A stretch of 53,253 bases of DNA from Fidelibacterota bacterium (lineage in GTDB: Bacteria > Fidelibacterota > UBA8477 > JABMPR01): positions 1-53,253 of the forward strand of contig JADHVL010000026.1 in assembly GCA_016784025.1 (NCBI GenBank), given 5' to 3'. Positions 36,701 to 45,616 of this stretch are shown one piece after another (positions within the stretch are counted from its first letter, which is position 1; each line of letters opens with the position of its first letter). Position numbers and translations under genes: made by a program. Below the pieces are notes generated by a model that had not been told where the DNA came from, ran no database searches, and saw only the letters and a program-made list of their open reading frames with translations.

Positions 36701-39537
36701 TTCAGCGAATATGTGGCTCGATCGTACTTGGAAAGATCTAATTCATATATTGCCTTTCCTTGAACATCCGTGTATTGATCAGCCAGCGTTTCGGTGTAGG
36801 ATTTCCCCTTAGTCATGGGATCAGTAAAGTGGTAGTCACGGAATTGCTTAAACCACATAACTCCCGGTGACAATTTCAAATTTGCTACCAGCCGATTGCC
36901 AACTGCTGGTGCGCCAAAGAGATTTCGTAACGTCACTGAAGCCTGTAGGTTCTCAGGTGCGACCCAGGCCAATTTTCCTATATCATCAAAATGGGAGTTT
37001 ATAGCGAGTCGATCAGGCAAAAATTCTTCAATTTTCACCGTCGTTGATCCAATGAGCTGATAACGCTGACCTCTCCGCATGGTATATAGATTCACCTGAT
37101 AGACACCCGTAGGTGACGTGTTCTCAGTTTTGTAATCCAAGGCTTCAAAGCCACTTGAATTGAGCGAAATTTGGCGCTTATGAACTTCAAGCCCACGTGA
37201 GTCAGAAATGGTCACCTGTAAGGGGGTTCCTGCCAGACGATGCTTCCAGTTTCCTGCTTTCACAACCATACCGATATTAAAGGTATCTCCAGGTCGATAA
37301 ATTCCGCGATCCGAGAATAAATAGCCATTCAACCTGGACTCGTCTGAACGACCATGAACGCCACCAACATCGAATTTGGAGTAATCCAGCCATCGTCCTC
37401 TGGCATTTACTGGCATAAAGGTCAAATCATCGCCTTTGCTTACCACATAAACGGTGGGAGTTTGTTCTCGCTGAAAACCATAAAATGTGGGCAATTCAAC
37501 ATGTCCCCGGGAATCTGTATATTTTGTAAGAATCGGTACACCATTTTTACCAATGACTTCAACCTTGGCTCGATAAATTGGCTTTCCAGTTGAAATGGAT
37601 TGGACAAATATCTCATGACTTTTATCCGGTCCATCTTTGGTCAACATGCCCAGATCACTGATCATGATCAACCGTTTGTCACTCGTTCCGCGGGCATATC
37701 TATTGTTGGAATCCCATTCCTGAACCTCAAAAAAGAAGATACCCTTCCTGAGTGTTCCAAGATCATGCTGCACCAGATAGCTTGAAAAATCATAGGAGAA
37801 ATAATTGGCTTCTCCGGGTTTCAGACGTGTGAGACTTTTTGTTGAATAGGTGTTATCTACAATATTTTCCTCGGTGAAATTATAATTATTGAATTCCAGA
37901 CTGGTTAGATCACCATCAGACTGACTGATGAGGTGATTCAATTGATCTGATGGGATTCGTCCTATCCTGAATCTGACGTGATCCACCCCCATAGAAAGAA
38001 TTGAAATTTTCTTTTTTCCGTTGGATGAGAGCACAACACCATCATGCATAATTTCCAATTGTTTGGGATATGGCTTAACTCTCAGAACGCTATCGAAATC
38101 CTTTGAAAGATTGTATTTCCCATAGAATGGAGCACCTTTCTTAATACGAATATAAAGATGTCTCCCCGGTTCAGCTTTGATTTTGAAGCTATTAAGTTCA
38201 GAATATTCTAATTCTGCTTCCATTTCTTCAAGTCGCACTGGTTTTGCGAGTGCCAACACTTCAGGACCAACCAGCAAGGTGTTTGGCCAACCATAATTCC
38301 TTCGCGCTCGTACGCCAGGAGTCGCCGGTAAATCCTTGGGTAAAATCCAGGCTTCTGTATATTTGATCAAATCCTCAGCTTTTGCCTTCCCTTTGGAATC
38401 AACGACCAGAATTTGTTCTAGTTTATAATCATCATTGCGAACCATTGACTGACTGGCAGATCTAATTTTGATAAATGTGGTAATACCTGGGATGGTAATG
38501 TTGGATGTAGGTGTATTTTGCGAGCGTTGGCCACTCCGACAGGCGACTCCCTCAGAGATGGATAAATCCATGGAAAGATCATCTTCAGGCATGGGTAAGC
38601 TTTCGGATAAGATGTAAGCCTTCCCGAAATAATCATCATAGGTGATATTGAGATCATAATCCCGATCACTAAACGATTGGATGGAACGATCCAGTTTTTG
38701 GGGTCTGAGTTTCACCATTTTTTCAAAGGACTCTGGATCCACAGGGTGAGAAAAGCTAACCGTGGCTGATACTTGTTTCAGATCCTGGTTTACCGGATCG
38801 ATATGAAACTTTGATGAAACAATTTTAAATGTAAAGGGAGCTGTAGTAAAAGCTGGTTTATATAGATTTAATAATACGTGCGGTGGGAACAGTTCCTTTG
38901 CCAATTTTATGGTGTAGCGTGTATCTGGTTTCCAATCAACTGTAGGTTGAAAGGTGAGTCTCGTATCCTTTTCCCACTTCCATTCTCCTGCTATCTCCGG
39001 ATAGATTTCAACACCTGTAGTGACTGTTTTTTGGACATCCTCCAGTCGAGCAGCAGAACCATTAAAACGGAGTGTGAGCTTACTGGGGACGGCATTATTT
39101 TTCAATGCCATCGGACGGGGAGCTGAGAAAGTTACCTTAATTTTTTTAGGCTCTGGAACTGTTGATTGCCACACCATGACAGCACCTATTCCGACAAATA
39201 GGATGGGCAGTATTATTTTAACTGCCCGGGGTATGGTTGGGCGCTCGCTTCTTTTTCTACTACTCTCAGAAGTTATACCGCCAGTCTTTTCATTGTCAGA
39301 TCCTTCAACTTCCAACTTCTTTTCACCATCCTGCTTTGCTTTACTGGCCTTTCCACTGCCTTCTAGCTCTTCGAGCTGTTCTTGTTTGGTGATTTGAGCC
39401 TTTGTAGTTGATTCTTTTGTTTCAACTCGGGTCGTTGATGGTTTTTCCCTGTTTTGATTCCAAAATGCTGGTGGCTCATAGGTGATTGTTCCAAATACAG
39501 TCTTAACTAATCGTCGAATAAATCTCAGAATATGCAT
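33643..39537 (-). CDS. Alpha-2-macroglobulin family protein with thioester (CTEQ)
   Basis: A 1964-residue bacterial A2M of the YfhM type, a giant protease trap facing the periplasm. The thioester motif is FPHGCTEQ with Cys1519, followed by the all-helical thioester domain (QYSDGKFGIWAANAHTSDFITVYAAHFI). Upstream are MG-type beta domains (LNGYLFSDRGIYRPGDTFNI is the family hallmark) and a bait region with GMGMDEINNN. Instead of a lipoprotein signal, residues 1-104 are a charged, low-complexity, probably cytoplasmic tail, and a single helix (KIILPILFVGIGAVMVW) anchors it. The ATG at 39537 is chosen because GGGGAA lies just upstream; one 4 codons earlier lacks a site. It is followed by pbpC. Confidence 0.92.
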   Translation of the reverse strand: MHILRFIRRLVKTVFGTITYEPPAFWNQNREKPSTTRVETKESTTKAQITKQEQLEELEGSGKASKAKQDGEKKLEVEGSDNEKTGGITSESSRKRSERPTIPRAVKIILPILFVGIGAVMVWQSTVPEPKKIKVTFSAPRPMALKNNAVPSKLTLRFNGSAARLEDVQKTVTTGVEIYPEIAGEWKWEKDTRLTFQPTVDWKPDTRYTIKLAKELFPPHVLLNLYKPAFTTAPFTFKIVSSKFHIDPVNQDLKQVSATVSFSHPVDPESFEKMVKLRPQKLDRSIQSFSDRDYDLNITYDDYFGKAYILSESLPMPEDDLSMDLSISEGVACRSGQRSQNTPTSNITIPGITTFIKIRSASQSMVRNDDYKLEQILVVDSKGKAKAEDLIKYTEAWILPKDLPATPGVRARRNYGWPNTLLVGPEVLALAKPVRLEEMEAELEYSELNSFKIKAEPGRHLYIRIKKGAPFYGKYNLSKDFDSVLRVKPYPKQLEIMHDGVVLSSNGKKKISILSMGVDHVRFRIGRIPSDQLNHLISQSDGDLTSLEFNNYNFTEENIVDNTYSTKSLTRLKPGEANYFSYDFSSYLVQHDLGTLRKGIFFFEVQEWDSNNRYARGTSDKRLIMISDLGMLTKDGPDKSHEIFVQSISTGKPIYRAKVEVIGKNGVPILTKYTDSRGHVELPTFYGFQREQTPTVYVVSKGDDLTFMPVNARGRWLDYSKFDVGGVHGRSDESRLNGYLFSDRGIYRPGDTFNIGMVVKAGNWKHRLAGTPLQVTISDSRGLEVHKRQISLNSSGFEALDYKTENTSPTGVYQVNLYTMRRGQRYQLIGSTTVKIEEFLPDRLAINSHFDDIGKLAWVAPENLQASVTLRNLFGAPAVGNRLVANLKLSPGVMWFKQFRDYHFTDPMTKGKSYTETLADQYTDVQGKAIYELDLSKYDRATYSLNFMVNAFEKEGGRNVSTESRLLVSPLKYLLGTKVNGDLNYIYRNSERILSLIAIDNALDKTLVKNLKFELMQIQQVSVLTKNANGTYAYKSVPKSVIDTSFVMDVNEEGLNYPLKTSSPGEYELIIKNAEGIQLSRIQYTVVGKGNLSRSLDKTSELEIKLNKNDFDPGEEIEIYIKAPYKGAGLITIERDKVYAFKWFKSEDNSFIEKIQLPNDMEGNGYINVAFVRAADSKDIYMSPLSYGVAPFFVSKENRMNPITIELPTQARSGEVFNIKYQTEKPGKIVVFAVDEGILQVAGYRTPDPLSHFFKKKALEVKTSQLLDLILPDFSLSDVKGAMGGGMGMDEINNNLNPFKRKQQKPVVYWSGILETDETPRTLQYKVPDYFNGTLRVMAIAVSQSTIGRFQEKAVVRNPFIISPNVPMFAAPGDSFLVSVTVSNMLRGSGAEAKQTLSISSTVQLSLQHKKFNLRVPENADTTLSFYVKTNNKPGGANLTFKVIGGEEQSTLSSYLSVRPAIPFQTWMTGGILTKDNVDVKITRKLYEDFRTLNASVSYLPVGLSKGLVSYLDGFPHGCTEQVVSQAFPYLYLKETNGFGIDDKSARSKIDYALKVLHARQYSDGKFGIWAANAHTSDFITVYAAHFITECRQAGYYVPSSLYDNALTALETMVGERESDLKELRIQAYAVYILTKNEKLTTNRIATLINQLSKRTQLWHTDIAGAYIGSAYSLMKMHKEADRIFSDISVKIPEHTESWHFCDATTRNSQLLYLFANHAPHMLDQISAEMVGRIAKVLERGLYTTITSSYMVMGLDALAQVSGAPANDEVDISQLIGKGPAVPIPLPLGNFPSVDFSAEARELQIDNGESKPLYYQVIESGFNTELPSKRISNDIELYREFRNDEGDQVTSAELGEEIFVHLKFRSLNDQYLYNIAIIDMLPAGLEAVPTSLRSNLSGSWKPEHTEIREDRLIFYGTVSPEVQEVSYSLRAINKGSFTVPPLYGESMYDRTIFGVSPQEPFVVE

Positions 39538-39549
39538 TGATTTCCCCAT

Positions 39550-39933
39550 TCTATTTCTGTGAGCTTAACAGTTGAACTATTCTCATTATTGACTTTGACA
39601 ATTCAAAATACTACGAGTAGTAATTGGCGACCCATTGCAGGACATATGTCTATACCTGCAATACCTGGAAATGGATCATAGTTAGTTCAAACATAGTAGC
39701 ATTAATCTTAAAAATATTGCTATCTCCCCCGAAACAGTCAGAATACTGACTTTTAACATCAGTGCGTCACAATAGCTCAAAAAAGCTTATAATTAATTAA
39801 TATGAGACAAAACTAATGTCGATGTTTAATAAATCAACACTTCATAACGTATCCAGAACTCACCAAAAGATTTATTTTGAATCAATAAAAGATCAGTTTT
39901 TGATCTGAGTCCTTCAAAGCTGCAATCGCTTTA
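39550..39933. other. Intergenic region without a recognised gene
   Basis: 384 bp of AT-rich sequence between two minus-strand genes. It must hold the alpha-2-macroglobulin promoter. An inverted pair TGCAGG/CCTGCA (around 39646-39671) is visible, but no terminator with a T-run after the oxidase gene and no ORF of note. Confidence 0.5.
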
Positions 39934-42810
39934 TCAGTTCAGAGTGTCATTTGCTGAGAATACAGCCCTGTGAACCAGATGAATCAGAGATGAATAGCTT
40001 TCATCGGTGGCATTTGACATCCCCATTTCACAAGTCCGAGATGTGGAGAAATGTCCGTTTACCCCATGATGCTGGCGCATTTCTACTGCCTCATCACGGG
40101 TGGCATGTTCACTAAGCTCTGGAACCAGAAAACCTCTATCTCCTGCAAAACCACAACATCCTATATCCTCAGGGACAATAGCCTCCTGGGCACAGGACTG
40201 GCCTACTGCCAACATCTTCCCTTCCAGACCCATCTTCCGCGATGAGCAGGTAGGGTGCAGAATGATCTTGTTTGCTTTGTGTTTAATATCCAACTGAGGT
40301 ATGATGGTATCATTTAAGTAGGCAATTATGTCCACAATCTGCAAAGTCTTCCATTGCTCAAGATATTCACCCTCCAGGACGGTATCGTAATGCTGCATCT
40401 TATAGGTACAGGGCGAAGTGTCCACAACAATGGGGAGTGTGCCACGCTGTGAAGTTTTCCAGAGTGAGCGTACGGTATTCTCTGCCATCAGTTTGTAGGC
40501 TTTGTCAAACCCCTTGGATGAGTAGGGTGTTCCACAACAAAGGTCTTCCAGATGGTCAGGGTATATTGGATGTATGCCTGCCTCCTGCAAGAGTTGAATA
40601 AAAGCCTCTGGAGTGCTCAGTTTGTTGGTTTCACCTGGGATTTTATTCATACCTCGATTAAGACAGGAGGCGAAGTACACCATTTCCTCTTTTTCATCAG
40701 AGTTCTTGATGCGGATGATAGGCAATCCCTTGCCACCAGTGGGCATAAAATTGTGCCAGACGGGAATTCTTCCGCCACTCCAGCGATAAAGAACCATGGA
40801 CAAAGTAACAATTCTCTGGCTACCAATGAGTCGAGCAATAGGAGTTACCAGGTTGAGACCCAAACGAATCATCTCAACTACAAAACTAAAATATCTTACG
40901 GTCCACCAGGCAATTCGGCGACTGATCAGGCCATGACTTTCTTTTCTAAAATGACGGGTTAAGTCTCCCGTATCAATTTTTACAGGGCATCCCAGAGCAC
41001 AAAGCCCATCAACTGCGCAAGTGTCAACACTCTCAAAGGCATAATCCTTCAACAAAACCTTTGCAGTTTCCCTCTCAGTAAAATCGCCTCTTTGCAAAAG
41101 CTGAATTTCACGCCAGGTTGCAATACGGCGTCTCGGTGTCATGCTCAAGTCCTTTGAAGGACACCAGGTTTCACAAAATCCACATTCGATACACTTATCC
41201 ACCACCGCTTCAATGGTGGGAGTAGGTTTTATATTTTTGAGATAAATCTCAGGGTCATCATTGATGATCACACCAGGATTCAGGAGCAGATCGGGGTCAA
41301 TCAGGGCTTTGAGATCGCGCATGATGTCCACAGCTACCTCACCCCATTCCGTTGCCAGGAAAGGTGCCATGTTACGACCCGTACCATGTTCAGCTTTCAA
41401 AGCACCATCGTAGGTGCCTACTGTCATATCCACTACGTCTTTGATAAAATGTTCATACTGATCCCGGCCTGCGGTATCAGCAAAGGTTTGAGAAATTACA
41501 AAATGGAGATTGCCATCTTTGGCATGACCAAAAATAATAGCATCGGTATATCCATGTTTCTTAAACAGGTCCTGAAGTTCAAGCGTTGCATCGGCTAAAT
41601 CCTTCAATCGGAAACAAATATCCTCGATAATAACAGTTGTTCCTGACTTCCTCACAGCACCAACTGAGGGTAGCAAGCCTTTACGTATCTTCCAATAGAG
41701 CAACCGGGTTTGCTCATCCCTGGTGAAATCTGCTGGATGAATCAATTTGGCAGTTTTTAGGACATCCAAACCTGCATCCACTTTCTTTGAAAGGTTTTTA
41801 GAATGAGGTGCCTGAAATTCGCAAAGTAACGCTGCTGCATTTTCCGGTAGCGTTTTGATCTCCTCAGGCATGCCTGGTTCATCCTGTATGGAACGTAGCG
41901 CTGCTCTATCCATGAGCTCCAAGGCCTGTGCTCCAGCCTTTTCCAGAGGGAGCACCGCCTCTGTTGCTGAGCGTATGTCTTTAAAGAAAAGAAGTGCTGC
42001 AGATTTGTGTGGGTCATCTGCCAGCGTCTTTAGCCGTACCTTGGAAATGAACCCCAGGGTTCCTTCGGAGCCCACCAGGAGATGACTTAGAATATCAATG
42101 GGTTTTTCATAATCGATGAGTGCATTAAGTGAATAGCCCTGGGTGTTCTTGCGGGTGTATTTATCTCTCACCCGCTGGTAAAGGGTTTTGTCAGCGAGAA
42201 CGCGTTCTCTAAGATCAAGCAGACCCTGATGAATTTCCGGAGATTGCTCTAGAAGTTGCCCATCACACTTCTCATCGATGGTATCGTAGGTCTGACCATT
42301 AGGGAGAACGAACCGCACAGAATCCATGGTGTGGTAGGCATTGTCCTTTACGCCGCAGCACATACCACTGGCATTGTTGGCAATGATTCCCCCAACCATG
42401 CAGGCATCTAATGATGCTGGATCAGGGCCAATTTTGCGACCATAACGCGCTAACCGCCGATTCACCTGCCCACCAATTAAGCCCGGTTCCAGTTGAATAG
42501 TTCCTCGCTCTTCATCGAAGAAAAAGTCCTGCCATTTGTTGCTGACTTCTACCAGAATTCCGTCAGTAATTGATTGACCAGACAGAGAGGTTCCAGCAGC
42601 TCTGAAAACCAGGGGTATCTTACTTCGCTGAGAATATGCAAATAGATGGATGATCTCTTCTTCGTTCACAGGTTGAACGATCACCTTTGGAATCAGCCTG
42701 TAAAAACTGGCATCTCTGGCAAAACTATGGCGATCAATGAGTCGTGCTTTAATCCGATCCTCAGGCAGGATGGCGCTCAAAGCATCCAGCATTGGGTTTT
42801 CAGATCCCAT
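39934..42810 (-). CDS. FAD-linked oxidase / Fe-S fusion (D-lactate or glycolate dehydrogenase type)
   Basis: A 958-residue fusion of a GlcD-like flavoprotein with a GlcF/GlpC-like iron-sulfur protein. Residues about 40-270 are the FAD-binding PCMH fold (PLVFRAAGTSLSGQSITDG, GGIIANNASGMCCG). The cap domain ends with HAKDGNLHFVIS and LKAEHGTGRN. Two ferredoxin-like clusters follow (CIECGFCETWCPSKDL and CAVDGLCALGCPVK), then two CCG domains (DLCCGTPYSSKGF, GCCGFAGDRGF). Enzymes of this layout (YdiJ-like, Dld-type) oxidise D-2-hydroxyacids and feed the quinone pool. A decayed copy of its 3' end lies at 31165-31281. The next gene upstream is a Ppx/GppA phosphatase, 11 nt away. Confidence 0.9.
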   Translation of the reverse strand: MGSENPMLDALSAILPEDRIKARLIDRHSFARDASFYRLIPKVIVQPVNEEEIIHLFAYSQRSKIPLVFRAAGTSLSGQSITDGILVEVSNKWQDFFFDEERGTIQLEPGLIGGQVNRRLARYGRKIGPDPASLDACMVGGIIANNASGMCCGVKDNAYHTMDSVRFVLPNGQTYDTIDEKCDGQLLEQSPEIHQGLLDLRERVLADKTLYQRVRDKYTRKNTQGYSLNALIDYEKPIDILSHLLVGSEGTLGFISKVRLKTLADDPHKSAALLFFKDIRSATEAVLPLEKAGAQALELMDRAALRSIQDEPGMPEEIKTLPENAAALLCEFQAPHSKNLSKKVDAGLDVLKTAKLIHPADFTRDEQTRLLYWKIRKGLLPSVGAVRKSGTTVIIEDICFRLKDLADATLELQDLFKKHGYTDAIIFGHAKDGNLHFVISQTFADTAGRDQYEHFIKDVVDMTVGTYDGALKAEHGTGRNMAPFLATEWGEVAVDIMRDLKALIDPDLLLNPGVIINDDPEIYLKNIKPTPTIEAVVDKCIECGFCETWCPSKDLSMTPRRRIATWREIQLLQRGDFTERETAKVLLKDYAFESVDTCAVDGLCALGCPVKIDTGDLTRHFRKESHGLISRRIAWWTVRYFSFVVEMIRLGLNLVTPIARLIGSQRIVTLSMVLYRWSGGRIPVWHNFMPTGGKGLPIIRIKNSDEKEEMVYFASCLNRGMNKIPGETNKLSTPEAFIQLLQEAGIHPIYPDHLEDLCCGTPYSSKGFDKAYKLMAENTVRSLWKTSQRGTLPIVVDTSPCTYKMQHYDTVLEGEYLEQWKTLQIVDIIAYLNDTIIPQLDIKHKANKIILHPTCSSRKMGLEGKMLAVGQSCAQEAIVPEDIGCCGFAGDRGFLVPELSEHATRDEAVEMRQHHGVNGHFSTSRTCEMGMSNATDESYSSLIHLVHRAVFSANDTLN

Positions 42811-42821
42811 AGATGAATCCC

Positions 42822-43778
42822 CTATTGATTTTTTACATATTCATCGTGCATATGATGCACCAATCCATCTGCCAGGCCAAATTGGGGAACAAATATTTCA
42901 TCAATCTCACCCCATTGCATAATGGACTTGAATATTTTTGATGCATGAATAATAACATCGGCTCGGTCTGGTCGTAGATGTAACACTCTGATGCGCTCTT
43001 CAATATTGTATGAATTGAGCATGGCATCAATCTCGTTTAATTCGGTAAAACTAACTGGCTTATCAAATTTGCTGCTGGAGAGTCTGAGGATTTTATTCAT
43101 GTTACCTCCTGAGCCAATGGCACTTAGCTGAATATCGACCGGGCGATATTTTAATACCCAGGCTTGCATATCATCCCAGACACTCTGACTCACTTGCCGA
43201 TTCAATAGACGGACCGAACCAATGGGAAAGGAACGTGATATCAAGCGTTCACTCCTGGCAAAAAAGGTCAATTCTGTACTTCCACCACCTACATCAATAT
43301 AGAGATAGGCTCTATCAGGATGGAGTGTTTCGGCGATATGGGATGCAAAGATCATCTCTGCTTCCACACCACCATCTATAACTTCCAGATTTAGCTGACT
43401 TTCCTCTTTAATTCGAGCTGCTATGCTGGCTCCATTCCGGGCTTCGCGCATGGCCGAGGTTGCACAGGCCCGATAGTCCCGTGGCTCATAAGCTTTTATT
43501 AAATGAGAGAATGCTATGAGGGTGGAAACGAGTTGCTCTTCCTTTTGGGGAGAAATGGCTTGATGCCTGAATACATCTGCACCGAGACGAATAGGCATTC
43601 TTACCAGAGATTCTTTGGCAAACACACAGTGTGCTCCGGTGGTCATCACTTTGGATAAGAGCAGACGGACACCATTAGAGCCAATGTCGATGGCAGCATA
43701 TTTTTGTTCAGAGTCTGGGACCCAATTGAGCTCAGGATCTCTATTTGTCACACGAAACTTCTTAGAAGATTTGGGCAT
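42822..43778 (-). CDS. Ppx/GppA-family exopolyphosphatase / pppGpp phosphatase
   Basis: A 318-residue member of the ASKHA phosphatase fold. YAAIDIGSNGVRLLL is the phosphate-1 motif, ACATSAMREARNG the conserved Ppx/GppA block, and YIDVGGGSTELTFF the phosphate-2 motif. It has only the two core domains (about 300 residues), as in short Ppx proteins that hydrolyse polyphosphate ends or the pentaphosphate alarmone; sequence alone does not separate the two. An N-terminal tail of about 25 residues is extra. It sits between a SixA-like phosphatase (7 nt gap) and the oxidase gene, in a likely operon. The SixA-Ppx pairing recurs in bacteria. Confidence 0.93.
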   Translation of the reverse strand: MPKSSKKFRVTNRDPELNWVPDSEQKYAAIDIGSNGVRLLLSKVMTTGAHCVFAKESLVRMPIRLGADVFRHQAISPQKEEQLVSTLIAFSHLIKAYEPRDYRACATSAMREARNGASIAARIKEESQLNLEVIDGGVEAEMIFASHIAETLHPDRAYLYIDVGGGSTELTFFARSERLISRSFPIGSVRLLNRQVSQSVWDDMQAWVLKYRPVDIQLSAIGSGGNMNKILRLSSSKFDKPVSFTELNEIDAMLNSYNIEERIRVLHLRPDRADVIIHASKIFKSIMQWGEIDEIFVPQFGLADGLVHHMHDEYVKNQ

Positions 43779-43785
43779 CTATAAT

Positions 43786-44283
43786 TTAGGACAGATTCTT
43801 TTTTGTGAGGTAGGTATGCAGCTTACCACCCTTTTTGATTGCCTTTTGCCAGGATCTTGTGTTGAAATTGATACCAACAACTGATGAAGTTGGCATCCCC
43901 TCACGAAAGTCTTTGCATAAATGCCAGCTTAAGGCATTGAAAGTTGGATTGTGGCCAAAGAGCATAAGGGTTTCCACATCATCGTCAACATGGGAGATGA
44001 TGTCAATGGCCTGGTCAATTCCCCCAAAATGATAGAGAGGTTCCAGCTGGACGATATCGGATGCGGGATAATTCAATTGTTCGGCAAAGATATTTGCAGT
44101 TTCAAGAGCTCGACAAGCGGGACTTGAAAGTATGAGATCAACATCGGTTAGATCCTGGGCGAGATGTTTGGCAATGGCGGTCGCTTTTTCTACACCATAT
44201 TCAGCCAAACAGCGGTTGAAATCGGAAAAGTCAGGTGCTGTTTCAACTGCCTTGGAATGCCTGATGATATACAATTTTTTCAT
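43786..44283 (-). CDS. SixA-like histidine phosphatase
   Basis: A 165-residue phosphatase of the phosphoglycerate-mutase-like (RHG) superfamily. MKKLYIIRHSKAVETAPDFSDFNR has the catalytic RHG-type motif (Arg-His) at the N-terminus. LILSSPACRALETANIFAE is the second Arg block, and MLFGHNPTFNALSWHL has the second catalytic His. SixA removes phosphate from histidine phosphotransfer domains. The start is placed at 44283, because homologues begin at MKKL; an ATG 11 codons upstream (44316) is less likely. It opens an apparent operon with the Ppx/GppA gene. Confidence 0.9.
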   Translation of the reverse strand: MKKLYIIRHSKAVETAPDFSDFNRCLAEYGVEKATAIAKHLAQDLTDVDLILSSPACRALETANIFAEQLNYPASDIVQLEPLYHFGGIDQAIDIISHVDDDVETLMLFGHNPTFNALSWHLCKDFREGMPTSSVVGINFNTRSWQKAIKKGGKLHTYLTKKNLS

Positions 44284-44375
44284 AGTTCTGAGCCCTAACA
44301 TGGTAGCGTAAAACATAGCATAAACTGGGCTGATCTGTTAGTGGGTTTTTGGGGGAAATGATGGTAATTATTGTG

Positions 44376-44409
44376 GTGGTAGGGTCGTTGCATGCAACGA
44401 CCCTACCAC
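44376..44409. repeat. Perfect 34-bp intergenic palindrome centred on TTGCATGCAA
   Basis: Two 17-bp arms, GTGGTAGGGTCGTTGCA and its exact complement, meet with no spacer in the 151-bp gap between the SixA-like gene and kbl. No T-run follows on the minus strand, so it may be a mobile palindrome rather than the kbl terminator. Confidence 0.65.
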
Positions 44410-44434
44410 GATCAAATATCAAATGTGTATTAAA

Positions 44435-45616
44435 TTAAATAACCCCGAATTCCTTGCCAACTGCGACAAAGGCCTGAATTGCCCGATCGAGATGCTCGCG
44501 GGTGTGGGCAGCGCTGATTTGAGTCCGAATTCTGGCTTCTCCCTTTGGCACTACTGGGAATGAGAATCCAATCACATAGATTCCCTTTTCCAGCATGGCG
44601 GCAGCGATATCGGCAGCCAGTTTAGCATCGCCAAACATGATAGGAACGATAGGATGCTCCCCCGCTTTTATATCGAATCCTGCTTCAGTCATTTTCTCTC
44701 TAAAGTAACGTGTGTTCTCCTCCAGTTTCTGACGTAAATCTGAAGATTCAGACAGGAGATCAATGACGGCAATGCTGGCTGCTGTGATGGCAGGTGCCAG
44801 TGTGTTACTGAATAAATAAGGTCTTGAGCGCTGTCTCAGCATATCCACAATTTCCTGGCGGCCTGCTGTGAAACCTCCGCTGGCTCCACCCATGGCTTTT
44901 CCCAGGGTTGAGGTGATGATATCTACACGTCCCATGGCACCTCGGAATTCGTAGGAGCCTCTTCCATTGGGTCCAAAAAATCCTGTGGCATGTGAATCAT
45001 CCACATGAACGAGAGCATCGTACTTTTCTGCCAGATCACAAATCTTATCTACTTGAGCAACATAGCCATCCATTGAAAAAACACCATCTGTGGATATAAG
45101 GCGTGTTCTGGCATCCTGTGATTCCTTCAGGATGGATTCCAGTTCGTCCATATTGTTATTGGCATAGCGATATCGCCTGGCTTTACAAAGACGGACACCA
45201 TCAATAATGGAGGCATGATTGAGCTGGTCTGAGATAATGGCATCCTCAGGTCCCAGAATAGTCTCAAAAAGTCCACCATTGGCATCAAAACATGAGCTGT
45301 AGAGGATGGCATCATCCAGACCCAGAAAGTCGGCGATTTTTCCTTCTAATTCTTTATGAATACTCTGGGTACCACAGATGAATCTGACTGAGCTGAGTCC
45401 AAATCCCCATTTAGCCAGCCCATCTTGAGCTGCCTTGATGAGACGGGGATGATTGGCTAGACCGAGATAGTTGTTGGCGCAAAAATTCAGCACAGAGGTA
45501 CCACCAACCTGGATTTCGGCACTTTGCTGTGATTCAATCACCCGTTCAGCTTTGAATAGTCCTGCAGATTTAATCTCGGCGAGTTCTGCAATTAGACGTG
45601 TTTTAGTTGTGTTCAT
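44435..45616 (-). CDS. kbl: Glycine C-acetyltransferase (2-amino-3-ketobutyrate CoA ligase)
   Basis: A 393-residue PLP enzyme of the alpha-oxoamine synthase family. It converts 2-amino-3-ketobutyrate plus CoA into glycine and acetyl-Co[17 protein letters not shown] is the characteristic N-terminal block, [18 protein letters not shown] holds the PLP-contacting residues, and [15 protein letters not shown] contains the PLP lysine. The length is typical. Its ATG overlaps the stop of the preceding threonine dehydrogenase gene by 14 bp, so the two are coexpressed and would channel the unstable intermediate. 8-amino-7-oxononanoate synthase is the nearest alternative; the neighbour favours kbl. Confidence 0.95.
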   Translation of the reverse strand: MNTTKTRLIAELAEIKSAGLFKAERVIESQQSAEIQVGGTSVLNFCANNYLGLANHPRLIKAAQDGLAKWGFGLSSVRFICGTQSIHKELEGKIADFLGLDDAILYSSCFDANGGLFETILGPEDAIISDQLNHASIIDGVRLCKARRYRYANNNMDELESILKESQDARTRLISTDGVFSMDGYVAQVDKICDLAEKYDALVHVDDSHATGFFGPNGRGSYEFRGAMGRVDIITSTLGKAMGGASGGFTAGRQEIVDMLRQRSRPYLFSNTLAPAITAASIAVIDLLSESSDLRQKLEENTRYFREKMTEAGFDIKAGEHPIVPIMFGDAKLAADIAAAMLEKGIYVIGFSFPVVPKGEARIRTQISAAHTREHLDRAIQAFVAVGKEFGVI

